Source: a virus
DNA: 36,159 nucleotides
Direction: 5' to 3' (one strand)
Virus record (IMG/VR): IMGVR_UViG_3300022927_000057
Location: 1-36,159 of that record
In this document: in pieces, positions 1 through 7,465 of the stretch
Layout of the letters: every line of letters begins with the position of its first letter
How positions within the stretch are numbered: the first letter of the stretch is position 1
The notes under the pieces: model-generated
Seen by the model: only the letters and a program-made list of their open reading frames with translations
Databases searched by the model: none
Told to the model about the DNA's origin: nothing
Translations under genes and position numbers: made by a program

Positions 1-548
1 AACATATCTTTTGGATAACCACCCTCACAGAAATGTCCAGCGTGCATCTCAAAACCATTCAGTTCTAAGTGTCCCATACAGATTTGTGCATAAGTCATTT
101 CAATACTTCTCATTGCACGTTCATAGTTTTCTGCATTTATCCAAGGCATGAAATGAATACCGACACCATCGAACTCTTCAGTACATGGCCCATCATAACA
201 TTTGATATTTGGATATTTTTCCTCGCCTGGCCCACCAAGCAGTTCATACAAAGAGTTTACCTCATTTGTATTTTTATAGTAGGTATCATGGTTTCCTACC
301 ATCATGTGAACATCTAGTTTTCTGTCCACAAGGGGTTTAATAAAGCGCTCACGAAAATCCTTTGCAATTTTGTATGAAACATACTTGCGTCTGTCCATCA
401 CATCGCCAAGGTGGATAACCGTTTTAATGTCATGTTTATCTATATAAGGAAAGAACTCTTCTTCCCAAAATTTATAGAAGTAATCATTAAAAGCTAGATT
501 ATCATTGCGAGCACCGAAATGTGTATCAGTAATCAGTGCGATCTTCAT
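1..548 (-). CDS. gp47: Recombination endonuclease subunit gp47 (SbcD/Mre11-like), C-terminus beyond window
   Basis: This is the nuclease subunit of the gp46/gp47 (Rad50/Mre11-like) complex, which in T4 resects DNA ends for recombination-dependent replication. The 182 visible residues carry the calcineurin-type metallophosphoesterase motifs in order: DTH at 8-10, GDVMDRR from 49, GNHD at 85-88, GH at 159-160 and a further HAGH at 169-172. The ATG at 546-548 lies inside the end of the upstream late sigma gene, a 23 nt overlap that suggests coupled translation. The frame is open to the window edge, so the rest of the gene lies to the left. The order 55-47 matches T4-like cyanophages. The metal-binding motifs make the assignment firm. 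The choice of gp47 over another phosphoesterase rests on synteny. Confidence 0.9.
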   Translation of the reverse strand, partial: MKIALITDTHFGARNDNLAFNDYFYKFWEEEFFPYIDKHDIKTVIHLGDVMDRRKYVSYKIAKDFRERFIKPLVDRKLDVHMMVGNHDTYYKNTNEVNSLYELLGGPGEEKYPNIKCYDGPCTEEFDGVGIHFMPWINAENYERAMRSIEMTYAQICMGHLELNGFEMHAGHFCEGGYPKDM

Positions 549-1086
549 TTATCTCTTCACCATCTTCATTATAAAAAAGTTCTAGTCCTTTTGGTTGTGG
601 TTTCTTCTTCTTTGGTTTATATACAGCTTCAGCTGGTAGAAAGTTCTTCTGTAAATAATCAACAAAGACAGACTGATCACCATCACTATCCATAAGAATG
701 TCCACATTCATATTCTCAATAATTTTGTGCTTAACGTGTTGTTGTTTCTTTTCTTTTTGGATTCTACGAATAAATGCATAATAGATAATTTGTGTAAAAT
801 ACGCAAAGGGATTGTTAGACTTCTCTGGGTTGAAGTTGCTACAGTATTGTAGACAGTTTTCAATACCGTCAGAAATCATTTCTTCTCTGTATGTGTAATT
901 GATAAAATTAGGTCGATAGGAAAGGTGGTTGGCAATCTTTAGAAAACATTCACCAATATAATTGGTAACTGGTGGTTGTGGTTCACCAAGTTCTTCTGCT
1001 TCCTTGCACTGTTGTTTCCACTCTTTCATTGCTTCTAGGAACTGTGCGTTGTTGACGTAATGCACACCCTTTGTTTTTTTAGCCAT
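526..1086 (-). CDS. gp55: Late-transcription sigma factor gp55
   Basis: This 186-residue protein is a small divergent sigma factor that replaces host sigma on RNA polymerase and recognises the late octamer TATAAATA. The region from about residue 43 to 120 (IGECF.KIA.HLSYRPNF, then EEMISDGIENC and FNPEKSNNPFAYFTQIIYYAFIRR) is the sigma region-2-like core seen in T4-like gp55 proteins. The C-terminus is acidic and lysine-rich. Its probable targets are visible across the window as octamers upstream of late genes. A consensus sigma-70 promoter lies immediately upstream (1113-1140), which fits expression before the late switch. Its stop lies inside the start of gp47. Confidence 0.92.
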   Translation of the reverse strand: MAKKTKGVHYVNNAQFLEAMKEWKQQCKEAEELGEPQPPVTNYIGECFLKIANHLSYRPNFINYTYREEMISDGIENCLQYCSNFNPEKSNNPFAYFTQIIYYAFIRRIQKEKKQQHVKHKIIENMNVDILMDSDGDQSVFVDYLQKNFLPAEAVYKPKKKKPQPKGLELFYNEDGEEINEDRTDY

Positions 1087-1112
1087 AATAACTCCACTTG
1101 TTTGTACTACCC

Positions 1113-1140
1113 ATTATACACAATATGTACGAAATGTCAA
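1113..1140 (-). promoter_or_regulatory. Consensus sigma-70 promoter for gp55
   Basis: On the minus strand TTGACA (1135-1140) is followed by a 16 nt spacer and TATAAT (1113-1118), both perfect matches to the host sigma-70 consensus. The ATG of gp55 is at 1086, about 20 nt from the expected transcription start. This would let the host polymerase make the late sigma factor before late promoters are active. Confidence 0.8.
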
Positions 1141-1165
1141 TAGAAAATTTAATTTCAAAAACTTG

Positions 1166-1194
1166 TTGACAATCTCTTGACAGGGTGGTATATT
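1166..1194 (+). promoter_or_regulatory. Candidate plus-strand sigma-70 promoter, antisense to the late genes
   Basis: TTGACA (1166-1171), a 17 nt spacer and TATATT (1189-1194) form a near-consensus promoter pointing to the right. It is divergent from the gp55 promoter, with the two -35 boxes 25 nt apart. A second TTGACA follows at 1177-1182. No plus-strand gene lies downstream, so any transcript would be antisense to the 1222-1608 gene and uvsW. The match is seen in the sequence; activity is inference. Confidence 0.45.
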
Positions 1195-1221
1195 AACTAT
1201 GCTGGGTTTGAAGAATAGATA

Positions 1222-1608
1222 TTAATGTACTGTATTAGATGGTACATAAAAGTCCTCAAAGAGATCTTCTTCTTCAATCGCCTGTAATTCTTCATCAGAT
1301 GGAAGTTCCACATCTTCTTCTTCCATCCTTACTTTAGTAATACAAAATTCATAAAACTTAGACAAACCATAGGAGGCTTGGGTTACAACAATAATTTGAG
1401 ATTTCGGCACATCATATGTATCGGTTTCAGAAAAGTGTATCCATTTTTGTAATGATAAGGCCTCCTCAAGTGATCCATTCTTTGTTAGTTTAGGATAGGC
1501 ATTGAGTTTCATGGGCCTAGTAATACTAATGTGTTCTTTACTATTAGTGTTAATATTGCATATAACTTCTTCACCACTTGAAAGCTTTAATATCTTTACA
1601 TTGGTCAT
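1222..1608 (-). CDS. Small conserved protein, possible Sm-like fold
   Basis: This 128-residue protein has no firmly recognised function. The first 40 residues (VKILKLSSGEEVICNINTN, then ISITRPMKLN) have the alternating strand and glycine pattern of an Sm/LSm-like barrel. The C-terminal 35 residues are very acidic (EEED, EEEDLFEDF). Its ATG overlaps the uvsW stop as ATGA at 1605-1608, so it is translationally coupled to the helicase. A possible late octamer (CATAAATA, 1658-1665) lies 50 nt upstream inside uvsW. The position between uvsW and gp55 suggests a role in recombination or late transcription, but that is inference. The Sm-like reading is by pattern only. Confidence 0.7.
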   Translation of the reverse strand: MTNVKILKLSSGEEVICNINTNSKEHISITRPMKLNAYPKLTKNGSLEEALSLQKWIHFSETDTYDVPKSQIIVVTQASYGLSKFYEFCITKVRMEEEDVELPSDEELQAIEEEDLFEDFYVPSNTVH

Positions 1609-3080
1609 TTCATTTTAATCCTTTTGATTTCATAATCAAACTGTTCTTCATTGTATATATTTATGCGTTCCATAAAATGATTTATTGTAAAGTTCCGTTT
1701 GGACTTGTAGGTAAAATCGTCACTGATATCGAAGAGAGTGGCGGTAGTTTTGCCCTCACTTTTTCGCAACCCTCTTCCGATTGACTGCAAAGTTCTGATT
1801 CTTGATTTACTTGGTGATGAGAATATAATATTGTGTAGGTTGCGAATATTGATACCAGTAGAAAAAGTACCATACGAGGCCACAATGATTGCATCTTTTT
1901 CGTTCTCTGTGATTGCACGAATATCTTCCCTTGTTTGTGTGTCTGTGCCACCAAATACATAGAAAACTCTTCTGTCTGTAGAGTTTTTAATCATGTCGTG
2001 TAAAACACTACCATGTTTCTCAACAAACTGAAACAACACTAGTGTATTACCTTTTAGTTGTAATGTCAAGTCACGAATGAATTCATTTCTTTTTGGTAGG
2101 GTGACAATATAATCTATTTCATCCTGATAATTCATATCCTTCACAAGTTTACACTCTGATTCTGGATATGTCAGAACCAAAGCTCTAATTCTAAAATCGG
2201 ATAGGGTTTTCTTATCAATTAGTTCTTTTGTGGTTATAACTTTATTTAAAGCACCAAACAAACCTTCTAGAACCAAACGATGGGTTTGCATTCCGTCTAG
2301 TGTTCCTGTCAATCCAAAACGATACTTGCACATATGAAGTTTAGTCAAAATAGATGTAAGTGACTTTGCTTTAAATAAATGGGCTTCATCACCAATCACA
2401 CAACCAAATTGTTCAAAGTATTTTGTAGGCATTTTATATAAAGACTGCCATGTAGAGATGACTACTCTCTTTGAAACATTTCTATCGTGTCCACTGTATA
2501 CACGTTGTAGATACGCATCCAACCATCCATAATCTATAAAATCAGAATACATTTGTTCAACCAAAGATGTTGTGGGAACAAGTATTAATATCTTATCGTT
2601 TTCTTGTTCTTTAAGAAGAAGTTCGTAGTACCTTACAATTATATAGATAATGAGCGACTTACCAGAAGCAGTAGGACTAAGAAGAAGAGCCCTATGTTTT
2701 CTAATACCATACTCCACTGCGTCAACTTGATAATCACGAGGTCGTATAGACTTTCCCCTAGATCGAAGTCTAAGTCCTCTAATGAATCCATCCAATACTT
2801 CTCTTTCAATTCTTTTTTCATCTTGCAAATCCTCACTTATTGTGTAATTTTCTTCATAATCTTTTAGGTACTTTTCCAAATAAGGAAGAAGTCCTACATA
2901 CAACTCCCCTGTTGCTGGGGAGAATAACCGAATCTTTCCATCCCAAATACGATTTCGATAGGCAGGCATAAACTTAGCGCCTGGCACTTCAAATGTAAAA
3001 AAGTCTGCCAAGGCTCTTGCAACTGATGGTTCTGTGTTTACTTGAAGAAATACGTCATTCTTCTTTGTAATTTTTGTCAT
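1605..3080 (-). CDS. uvsW: UvsW DNA/RNA helicase (SF2)
   Basis: This 491-residue superfamily 2 helicase, in T4, unwinds R-loops and remodels recombination intermediates, ending origin replication and promoting recombination-dependent replication. An N-terminal domain (1-110) precedes the helicase core. Visible motifs are RPRDYQ (Q-like, 113-118), PTASGKS (Walker A, 136-142), the VPTTSL motif Ia near 168-173, DEAH (231-234), TGT (258-260) and the arginine-finger motif QSIGRGLR (432-439). Its length is close to T4 UvsW. The ATG overlaps the upstream oxygenase stop as ATGA (3077-3080). The neighbours uvsY and gp47 belong to the same recombination pathway. Confidence 0.95.
   Translation of the reverse strand: MTKITKKNDVFLQVNTEPSVARALADFFTFEVPGAKFMPAYRNRIWDGKIRLFSPATGELYVGLLPYLEKYLKDYEENYTISEDLQDEKRIEREVLDGFIRGLRLRSRGKSIRPRDYQVDAVEYGIRKHRALLLSPTASGKSLIIYIIVRYYELLLKEQENDKILILVPTTSLVEQMYSDFIDYGWLDAYLQRVYSGHDRNVSKRVVISTWQSLYKMPTKYFEQFGCVIGDEAHLFKAKSLTSILTKLHMCKYRFGLTGTLDGMQTHRLVLEGLFGALNKVITTKELIDKKTLSDFRIRALVLTYPESECKLVKDMNYQDEIDYIVTLPKRNEFIRDLTLQLKGNTLVLFQFVEKHGSVLHDMIKNSTDRRVFYVFGGTDTQTREDIRAITENEKDAIIVASYGTFSTGINIRNLHNIIFSSPSKSRIRTLQSIGRGLRKSEGKTTATLFDISDDFTYKSKRNFTINHFMERINIYNEEQFDYEIKRIKMK
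1658..1665 (-). promoter_or_regulatory. Possible late promoter octamer CATAAATA
   Basis: The minus strand reads CATAAATA inside the 3' end of uvsW, 50 nt ahead of the Sm-like gene. It differs from the T4 late consensus only in the first base. It lies in coding sequence, so it could be chance. Confidence 0.3.
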
Positions 3081-3631
3081 TTAAACCTAGGCCCTAATAT
3101 CCACCCAACTAGACTTTTTCTTAGTCCAGTATTTACTGGACGAACTCTATGAAAGAATTCTGATTGAAAAAAGACTGCACGATACTTTGGTAAGTTGATC
3201 GTTTCAATTCTGTCTTTCATATTTGGGTTTCCTGTTTCTATATCAAACTCTCCACCAGTATAGTCATCACTCAATAGAATAGAAAAACTAATCTTTCTAA
3301 CTCTGTTGTCACTATAAGGTTGTGGGTGTTGATCAGAATGCCAATCATAATGTCCTTTTACATCTGAACTGTATTCTGTATATTGTAGTGGTTCTATCGT
3401 ATCTATATGATAATCCCACCCAACATTCTTATTGATAGTATTGGTAAAATTTAAGAACATCTGTAAGACACGAGTATCCTTTATCCAAAAATTCTTAGAT
3501 TCTCTGGAACTAAAGGAACTGGTGTTTTCTATTCTGGAAGTTTCTAACTCTGAACGATTTACAGTGTTTAAAGCCGCATCAATGAGATTTTTATTAACAT
3601 CAACTGTGGTATAAATTTTACCATAACGCAT
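3077..3631 (-). CDS. 2-oxoglutarate/Fe(II)-dependent oxygenase
   Basis: The chosen start, TAATG at 3631 overlapping the uvsY stop, gives 184 residues with GAGGGA about 10 nt upstream; a longer reading from 3661 adds 10 residues. The double-stranded beta-helix iron triad is visible: H98-x-D100 in WHSD, distal H161 in FFHRV, and R171 in GLRKS for the 2-oxoglutarate carboxylate. TGGEFDIE near 125-132 is typical of prolyl-hydroxylase-like members. The family hydroxylates protein side chains or other substrates; the substrate here is unknown. Such genes are common in marine T4-like phages near uvsY, and here it sits inside the uvsY-uvsW operon with coupling on both sides. Confidence 0.85.
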   Translation of the reverse strand: MRYGKIYTTVDVNKNLIDAALNTVNRSELETSRIENTSSFSSRESKNFWIKDTRVLQMFLNFTNTINKNVGWDYHIDTIEPLQYTEYSSDVKGHYDWHSDQHPQPYSDNRVRKISFSILLSDDYTGGEFDIETGNPNMKDRIETINLPKYRAVFFQSEFFHRVRPVNTGLRKSLVGWILGPRFK

Positions 3632-4059
3632 TAGAGAGTTCCCTCTGTAAATCTCTTCCAATCAATAGAGTTTTTGATATTCTGGTGTCTCCATGTAAGT
3701 TCAGTAATAACCTCTGTACATACATAAACACACTGTTCGTAATATGCAATCTTGTTTTTAAGATTGTTCATATCTTCATCACCATCCAAGTATAAAGGAA
3801 TATCAGCCTTCAATACTTTATGGTCAAATGGATTGTCTCTGTAAACTTCAGCAGTGGCCTTACCACCATAGTATTCTGTCTTTTTAAGTTTCAGAACATT
3901 GAAATCACCTTTTGTTTTCTTAACAAGAAGTGACCAGTGACTATGGTATCTCAACCACTTACTTTTTAGATTGGGGATTTTGAGGGATTCTATGTCGAGG
4001 GCAAGATCGTCAATTTGACTATCCTTCTCAGCCTCTTTTTGGAGTTCTTCTAAATTCAT
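3631..4059 (-). CDS. uvsY: UvsY recombination mediator
   Basis: UvsY loads UvsX recombinase onto single-stranded DNA covered by gp32. This 142-residue protein matches T4 UvsY in length (137 in T4) and layout: an acidic N-terminus, a basic middle segment (SKWLRYHSHWSLLVKKTKGD, about 33-52), then KKTEYYGGKATAEVY and a C-terminal helical part ending WRHQNIKNSIDWKRFTEG. Its stop overlaps the oxygenase start (TAATG). The Shine-Dalgarno is weak (AGGA, about 13 nt from the ATG). The late promoter is 119 nt upstream, and a structured leader occupies the interval. Confidence 0.9.
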   Translation of the reverse strand: MNLEELQKEAEKDSQIDDLALDIESLKIPNLKSKWLRYHSHWSLLVKKTKGDFNVLKLKKTEYYGGKATAEVYRDNPFDHKVLKADIPLYLDGDEDMNNLKNKIAYYEQCVYVCTEVITELTWRHQNIKNSIDWKRFTEGTL

Positions 4060-4085
4060 TCTATATTCACATCCTAATAATAAAA

Positions 4086-4174
4086 GTGAGCAGATTGGTT
4101 GGAACTTGCAGTTCTAAATTTTCTCACAGAGGAGACTCAAACAATGATTGTTCAAGTTCACCTTCTCTGCTCAT
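4086..4174 (-). ncRNA. Candidate structured RNA leader between a late promoter and uvsY
   Basis: Read on the minus strand, TGAGCAGA (4166-4173) can pair with TCTGCTCA (4087-4094). Nested inside, GGT plus GAACTTG (4153-4162) can pair with CAAGTTC (4102-4108) and ACC (4097-4099). Together they give 18 base pairs with small internal loops. The apical part holds a further short hairpin, AACAA/TTGTT (4140-4152). The element starts just after a TATAAATA octamer (4178-4185), so it would form the 5' end of that transcript, and U-rich sequence follows. It could be a regulatory leader, a processed small RNA or a terminator. Complementarity is seen; function is inference. Confidence 0.42.
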
Positions 4175-4177
4175 ACT

Positions 4178-4185
4178 TATTTATA
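4178..4185 (-). promoter_or_regulatory. Late promoter TATAAATA overlapping a stop codon (uvsY operon)
   Basis: This is a perfect T4 late octamer on the minus strand. It includes the TAA stop of the tube-like gene (TTA-TAA-ATA). The next start is uvsY, 119 nt away, much further than the 20-52 nt seen for the other late promoters here. Confidence 0.65.
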
Positions 4186-4768
4186 AAACTTCAAACTCAT
4201 ACAAATCATAATTCATAGTAACAGTTGCAGTAAGTTGTTCTGTATCTGTACCTTGGGTATTAAACTGTAATCCAGAAAGTGATGTTGGGTATAATGCTTT
4301 AAAATTTACATTGAGTACTGGATTGTTTTTGTTTGAAAGAATAGTAAGAGTTCCGTCAGAAACAAGGTTTGATGGATTGACTGTAGACGCACCAACTCTT
4401 CTAGATGTTGGTGGGGCAGAACCCGGCTTCAAATCTTTTTCTGCATTAATAGCACTTGCGAACTGGTCTGTTTCTTTTGGAAATCCAATACCTGTCATCC
4501 AATCGTGTATTTCACGATAGTTGGAAAGACTTTCGCTAACATTAAATGTTAGTTCCATTGGAGAAAAGTCTAAAGTGTCACCCATAAACGGCATAGCTTT
4601 AAATCTACTGTTCATAATCGCATCACCAGAAAACGCAATGCCTGGCAAGTTTACTGATGTAGTAAAATACACAGTATTAGGAATTTTAAGTAATTGAAAC
4701 CTAAACTGACTTGCATTTGCAAAGTCAAGTGTATCTGGTTGTCTCTTTAGTGGATTAAATGCTACCAT
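4181..4768 (-). CDS. Tail-tube-fold protein, probably tail tube terminator gp3
   Basis: This 195-residue protein looks like a T4 gp19/gp54-type tail tube fold. It has an N-terminal strand pattern (FRFQLLKIPNTVYF, then VNLPGIAFS), a central PMELTFNVSESLSNYREIHDWMTGIG at about 71-96, and a C-terminal LTATVTMNYDLYEFEVL. The order 23-3-uvsY in marine T4-like phages points to gp3, the tail completion and sheath stabiliser protein, but I cannot separate gp3 from another tube paralogue by eye. It has its own late promoter (4788-4795) with AGGAAG before the ATG, and it follows a strong terminator after gp23. Confidence 0.72.
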   Translation of the reverse strand: MVAFNPLKRQPDTLDFANASQFRFQLLKIPNTVYFTTSVNLPGIAFSGDAIMNSRFKAMPFMGDTLDFSPMELTFNVSESLSNYREIHDWMTGIGFPKETDQFASAINAEKDLKPGSAPPTSRRVGASTVNPSNLVSDGTLTILSNKNNPVLNVNFKALYPTSLSGLQFNTQGTDTEQLTATVTMNYDLYEFEVL

Positions 4769-4787
4769 TTTATTCTTCCTTTATAGT

Positions 4788-4795
4788 ATTTATAA
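4788..4795 (-). promoter_or_regulatory. Late promoter TATAAATA for the tube-like gene
   Basis: This is a perfect late octamer 20 nt before the ATG at 4768, placed immediately downstream of the gp23 terminator T-tract. Capsid transcripts therefore stop and tube-like transcripts begin within about 30 nt. Confidence 0.8.
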
Positions 4796-4823
4796 AGAAA
4801 AAAGGGGAGCAAAAATGCTCCCC
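4796..4823 (-). terminator. Rho-independent terminator after gp23
   Basis: On the minus strand GGGGAGCA (4816-4823) and TGCTCCCC (4804-4811) form a perfect 8 bp stem with a TTTT loop, followed by TTTTTTCTT (4796-4803 with one C). A second small hairpin, GTTGCT/AGCAAC with a 3 nt loop (4834-4848), sits between it and the gp23 stop. This is the only strong intrinsic terminator I see in the window, and it follows the gene expected to be most highly expressed. Confidence 0.92.
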
Positions 4824-4853
4824 CTAAGTTTTGGTTGCTTATAGCAACTCTTA

Positions 4854-6137
4854 TTACATGATGTTCGTAACTTGAACTTTTCTGTAGTAAGTGTTTGCAT
4901 TGGCGTTAAGAGCACCAAGAGCAGCAGTTGTACCTTCTGCAAATGGGTTAGCAGTAAGACCGTAACGTGTCTTAAATCCAATTTTTGGCTGGAATGTGTT
5001 CTCACCAACCGCACGAACCATCTGTAGTGGAACATATGGGCAGTAGAAGATACCAGCGTCATAAGGTGATGTGCCCTTATAACCAACAACGTAGAACTGC
5101 TTGTCAGCAGAGTTCGCTGAATATGGATCGATGTACACTTTGTAACGTCCGTTAAGAACACCAGCAAATGTGTTACCAGCATCGTCAACATTCAAGTTGT
5201 TGTTAAGAGCAGGAGTGTAATCAAGTACACCGGCCATCTGAAGTGCAGAAGCAACATCAGAAGAACAGATAATTACGTTACCTTTACCTCTACGAGTATC
5301 TTGAGCGATTGCGTTTGCATCTCTCTCAACTTGGAACATAAGTCCTTTGAACTTCTCAACTGACCAACGGCCGTTTGAGTCAACGTCCATGTCGAAAATA
5401 CCAGCGTTAGCAGTATCGACAGCAGCACCCTTCTTAGAAGTTACATAGATTGTACGGATAACTTCACGGTTGATTTCTGCAAGAATTTCAGCAGAAAGGA
5501 TGTTTGCAAGTTCTGTCTCAGCGTCCAAACCATGAATGGCTTTAAGATCCTGAGCAAGTTCCATTGTGTATTCTGCTTTAAGAGCACGAGACTTTGCAGT
5601 AACGGTTTGTTTCTCGATTGAGAACGCCATTTCTGCGAAAGAGTTACTTGCAGAATCACCTAGTGCTTCTGCAGCAGCAGTTGTCATACCAGTACCACTA
5701 GTATAAGTACCAGCTGGTGAATCGTTAAGTAAAGCAGGGTTAGTACCGGCATGAGTTCCAGCACCAGAGAAGTCTGTATCGGCTTCGTTGAACATTGACT
5801 CTGTGCCTGTTTGCGAAGAGTAACGTGAACGCATTGCAAAGATAAGTCCTGTTGGGCCAGTCATTGGCTGAACACCAGCAATATCATATGCAATTAGGTT
5901 TGGCATTGCACGGCGAACAAGTGAAATCATAATTGGATCCCAATTGTCAACTGAACCGCCAGTTGCGTTAGTTGGCGCAGCTTCGCCGAGGAAACCTCTA
6001 TCTTCACGAAGTGCTTTTTCTTGGTTTTCTAGGATAACTGTGGTTACAGCCTTCTTATAAGAGTCTTTGATCTCTGGAAGATCGTTATGCTCTAGGACTG
6101 GCTGCCACTTTTCCTGTAGATGTTCTGTTTGGAACAT
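4854..6137 (-). CDS. gp23: Major capsid protein gp23
   Basis: Gp23 forms the hexameric capsomers of the T4-like head. At 427 residues it has the short marine form (T4 gp23 is 521). It shows the gp23 region NWDPIMISLVRRAMPNLIAYDIAGVQPM at about 66-93, then GLIFAMRSRY, and the conserved C-terminal stretch MVRAVGENTFQPKIGFKTRYG. LGE at 50-52 followed by AA fits the gp21 protease rule (cleavage after L/I-x-E), giving a likely mature start at residue 53. It has its own late promoter (6168-6175), an AAGGAG Shine-Dalgarno and a dedicated terminator. Confidence 0.97.
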   Translation of the reverse strand: MFQTEHLQEKWQPVLEHNDLPEIKDSYKKAVTTVILENQEKALREDRGFLGEAAPTNATGGSVDNWDPIMISLVRRAMPNLIAYDIAGVQPMTGPTGLIFAMRSRYSSQTGTESMFNEADTDFSGAGTHAGTNPALLNDSPAGTYTSGTGMTTAAAEALGDSASNSFAEMAFSIEKQTVTAKSRALKAEYTMELAQDLKAIHGLDAETELANILSAEILAEINREVIRTIYVTSKKGAAVDTANAGIFDMDVDSNGRWSVEKFKGLMFQVERDANAIAQDTRRGKGNVIICSSDVASALQMAGVLDYTPALNNNLNVDDAGNTFAGVLNGRYKVYIDPYSANSADKQFYVVGYKGTSPYDAGIFYCPYVPLQMVRAVGENTFQPKIGFKTRYGLTANPFAEGTTAALGALNANANTYYRKVQVTNIM

Positions 6138-6167
6138 TTTGTTTCTCCTTATTGAGTTTTCTAATAA

Positions 6168-6175
6168 TATTTATA
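6168..6175 (-). promoter_or_regulatory. Late promoter TATAAATA for gp23
   Basis: This is a perfect late octamer 31 nt ahead of the gp23 ATG (6137), in the gap after gp22. Confidence 0.85.
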
Positions 6176-6212
6176 AAAACTATGATTTTGGAATGATTTT
6201 CTTTCCGCAACC

Positions 6213-7433
6213 TTAGCTTTTGGCTCGCTTTACATTTTTACTGATCGCAGCCATGTAAGCGGCCATTGCACCAGTTGTATCGAAGGCCTCTGAACCATCA
6301 GTTTCAGAGTCTACAGATTCAGCGATAGTGGTTGCCTTGGGGAAATAACTTTCCTTTAGCGTGTCGAGTTTACCTCTGAAAGAATCTTCATCAGTAAAAT
6401 CTACATCTTCTGCAAGAGACTTGAACTTCTCTACCTCTGTGTCGGCGAGGTCAGAAGCAACTTCTGCAAAGACTGATTCACGAACCAATTGGTCATTCTG
6501 CTTTTTCATTGCAGCAGTCTTTTCAATTTGTTCGTTGAGTTTTGCTTCAAGTTCGTCAATCTTTTCAGACTGAGTTCCTAGAATGTCATACTTTTCGTCT
6601 GGAACATCAATGTAATGTTCTTCAAAAAGTGATTTAAGACCTGAAATGAAATCTTCAGCAATCTCGCCTTTGAGACCACGTTCAATTGCAATTTCGTTTT
6701 CTTTCATCCACTCTTCTACGACATAGTTCATGTATGCGTCAACCTTTTCAGTCAACTCATCACGCACTCTGTTGATTTCTTCAGCGATTTCTTGAACTTT
6801 TGCTTCTTCAATTCTTTCGACTTCAGAACGAAGTTTAGATTTAACAGCAGCTTCAAAAATTGTAGCAGCCTTGTCTTTAAATTCTTCAGATAGTTCTTCA
6901 CCTTCTGTAAGTGCAGAAACATCTTCAGATACATCTACAGATGAAAGACGGTCTTCCAAAGTAGATTCGTCAACTGACTTATCTTCTTCTGTTGCACCGT
7001 AACCTTCACCGTTACACATTGCTTCGTATGCAGCCTTGAGATCTTGGGCTTTCATGCTTTCCATTTTCTTCTGCATTTCTGCCTTCATCATCTCTTTAGT
7101 CATCTTAGCTTCTTCTAGTTCTTCACCATCGTGATCTACATGATCACCAGCGGCAAGAGGTTCTTGAATTTTAGTTGGTTCAGTATCTCCACCGGCATCT
7201 TTTGCACCCTTAGTCTGAGCATCTTTAACAGGTTTGATTGCTTTTGCAGCATCAGCACCTTTCTTCTCATCTGGGGTAACAACAGCAGTACCAGTGTCTT
7301 GAACTTCACCATCCACTTTTTCCATTGAATCACCTTTAGCAGCACCCTTTTTAGGGGCATCCTGTGCAGCTTCTTCAAGCTCCGCAGCGATTTCTGCTTC
7401 TAGTTCCTCAATTGTCTTGTCTAGTTCTGACAT
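6213..7433 (-). CDS. gp22: Prohead core scaffolding protein gp22
   Basis: This 406-residue, strongly acidic, helix-rich protein lies between protease 21 and capsid 23, the position of the T4 major core scaffold. The first 150 residues are low complexity (EAEIAAELEEAAQDAPKKGA, then many KGA/DAQ blocks). Residues about 175-290 form long helices (EEFKDKAATIFEAAV, RDELTEKVDAYMNYVVEEWM). A coiled coil (LEAKLNEQIEKTAAMKKQNDQL) follows near 300. The C-terminus has FDTTGAMAAYMAAISKNVKR. Gp22 is degraded by gp21 after head assembly. A late promoter lies 33 nt upstream. The long acidic N-terminal extension is notable. Confidence 0.9.
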   Translation of the reverse strand: MSELDKTIEELEAEIAAELEEAAQDAPKKGAAKGDSMEKVDGEVQDTGTAVVTPDEKKGADAAKAIKPVKDAQTKGAKDAGGDTEPTKIQEPLAAGDHVDHDGEELEEAKMTKEMMKAEMQKKMESMKAQDLKAAYEAMCNGEGYGATEEDKSVDESTLEDRLSSVDVSEDVSALTEGEELSEEFKDKAATIFEAAVKSKLRSEVERIEEAKVQEIAEEINRVRDELTEKVDAYMNYVVEEWMKENEIAIERGLKGEIAEDFISGLKSLFEEHYIDVPDEKYDILGTQSEKIDELEAKLNEQIEKTAAMKKQNDQLVRESVFAEVASDLADTEVEKFKSLAEDVDFTDEDSFRGKLDTLKESYFPKATTIAESVDSETDGSEAFDTTGAMAAYMAAISKNVKRAKS

Positions 7434-7465
7434 TGGGATTTCTCCTTGAGTTTGTTATCTTAACA

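Noticed and set aside
1225-1247. ATGTAC...GTACAT inverted repeat downstream of the plus-strand promoter
   Set aside because: The 6 bp AT-rich stem with a 12 nt loop lies in the coding end of the Sm-like gene and has no T-tract. It is not convincing as a terminator or operator.
4790-5191. Minus-strand open frame of 133 codons overlapping gp23
   Set aside because: It runs in another frame of the capsid gene and crosses its terminator. The composition (many L, H, T) is that of a shadow frame.
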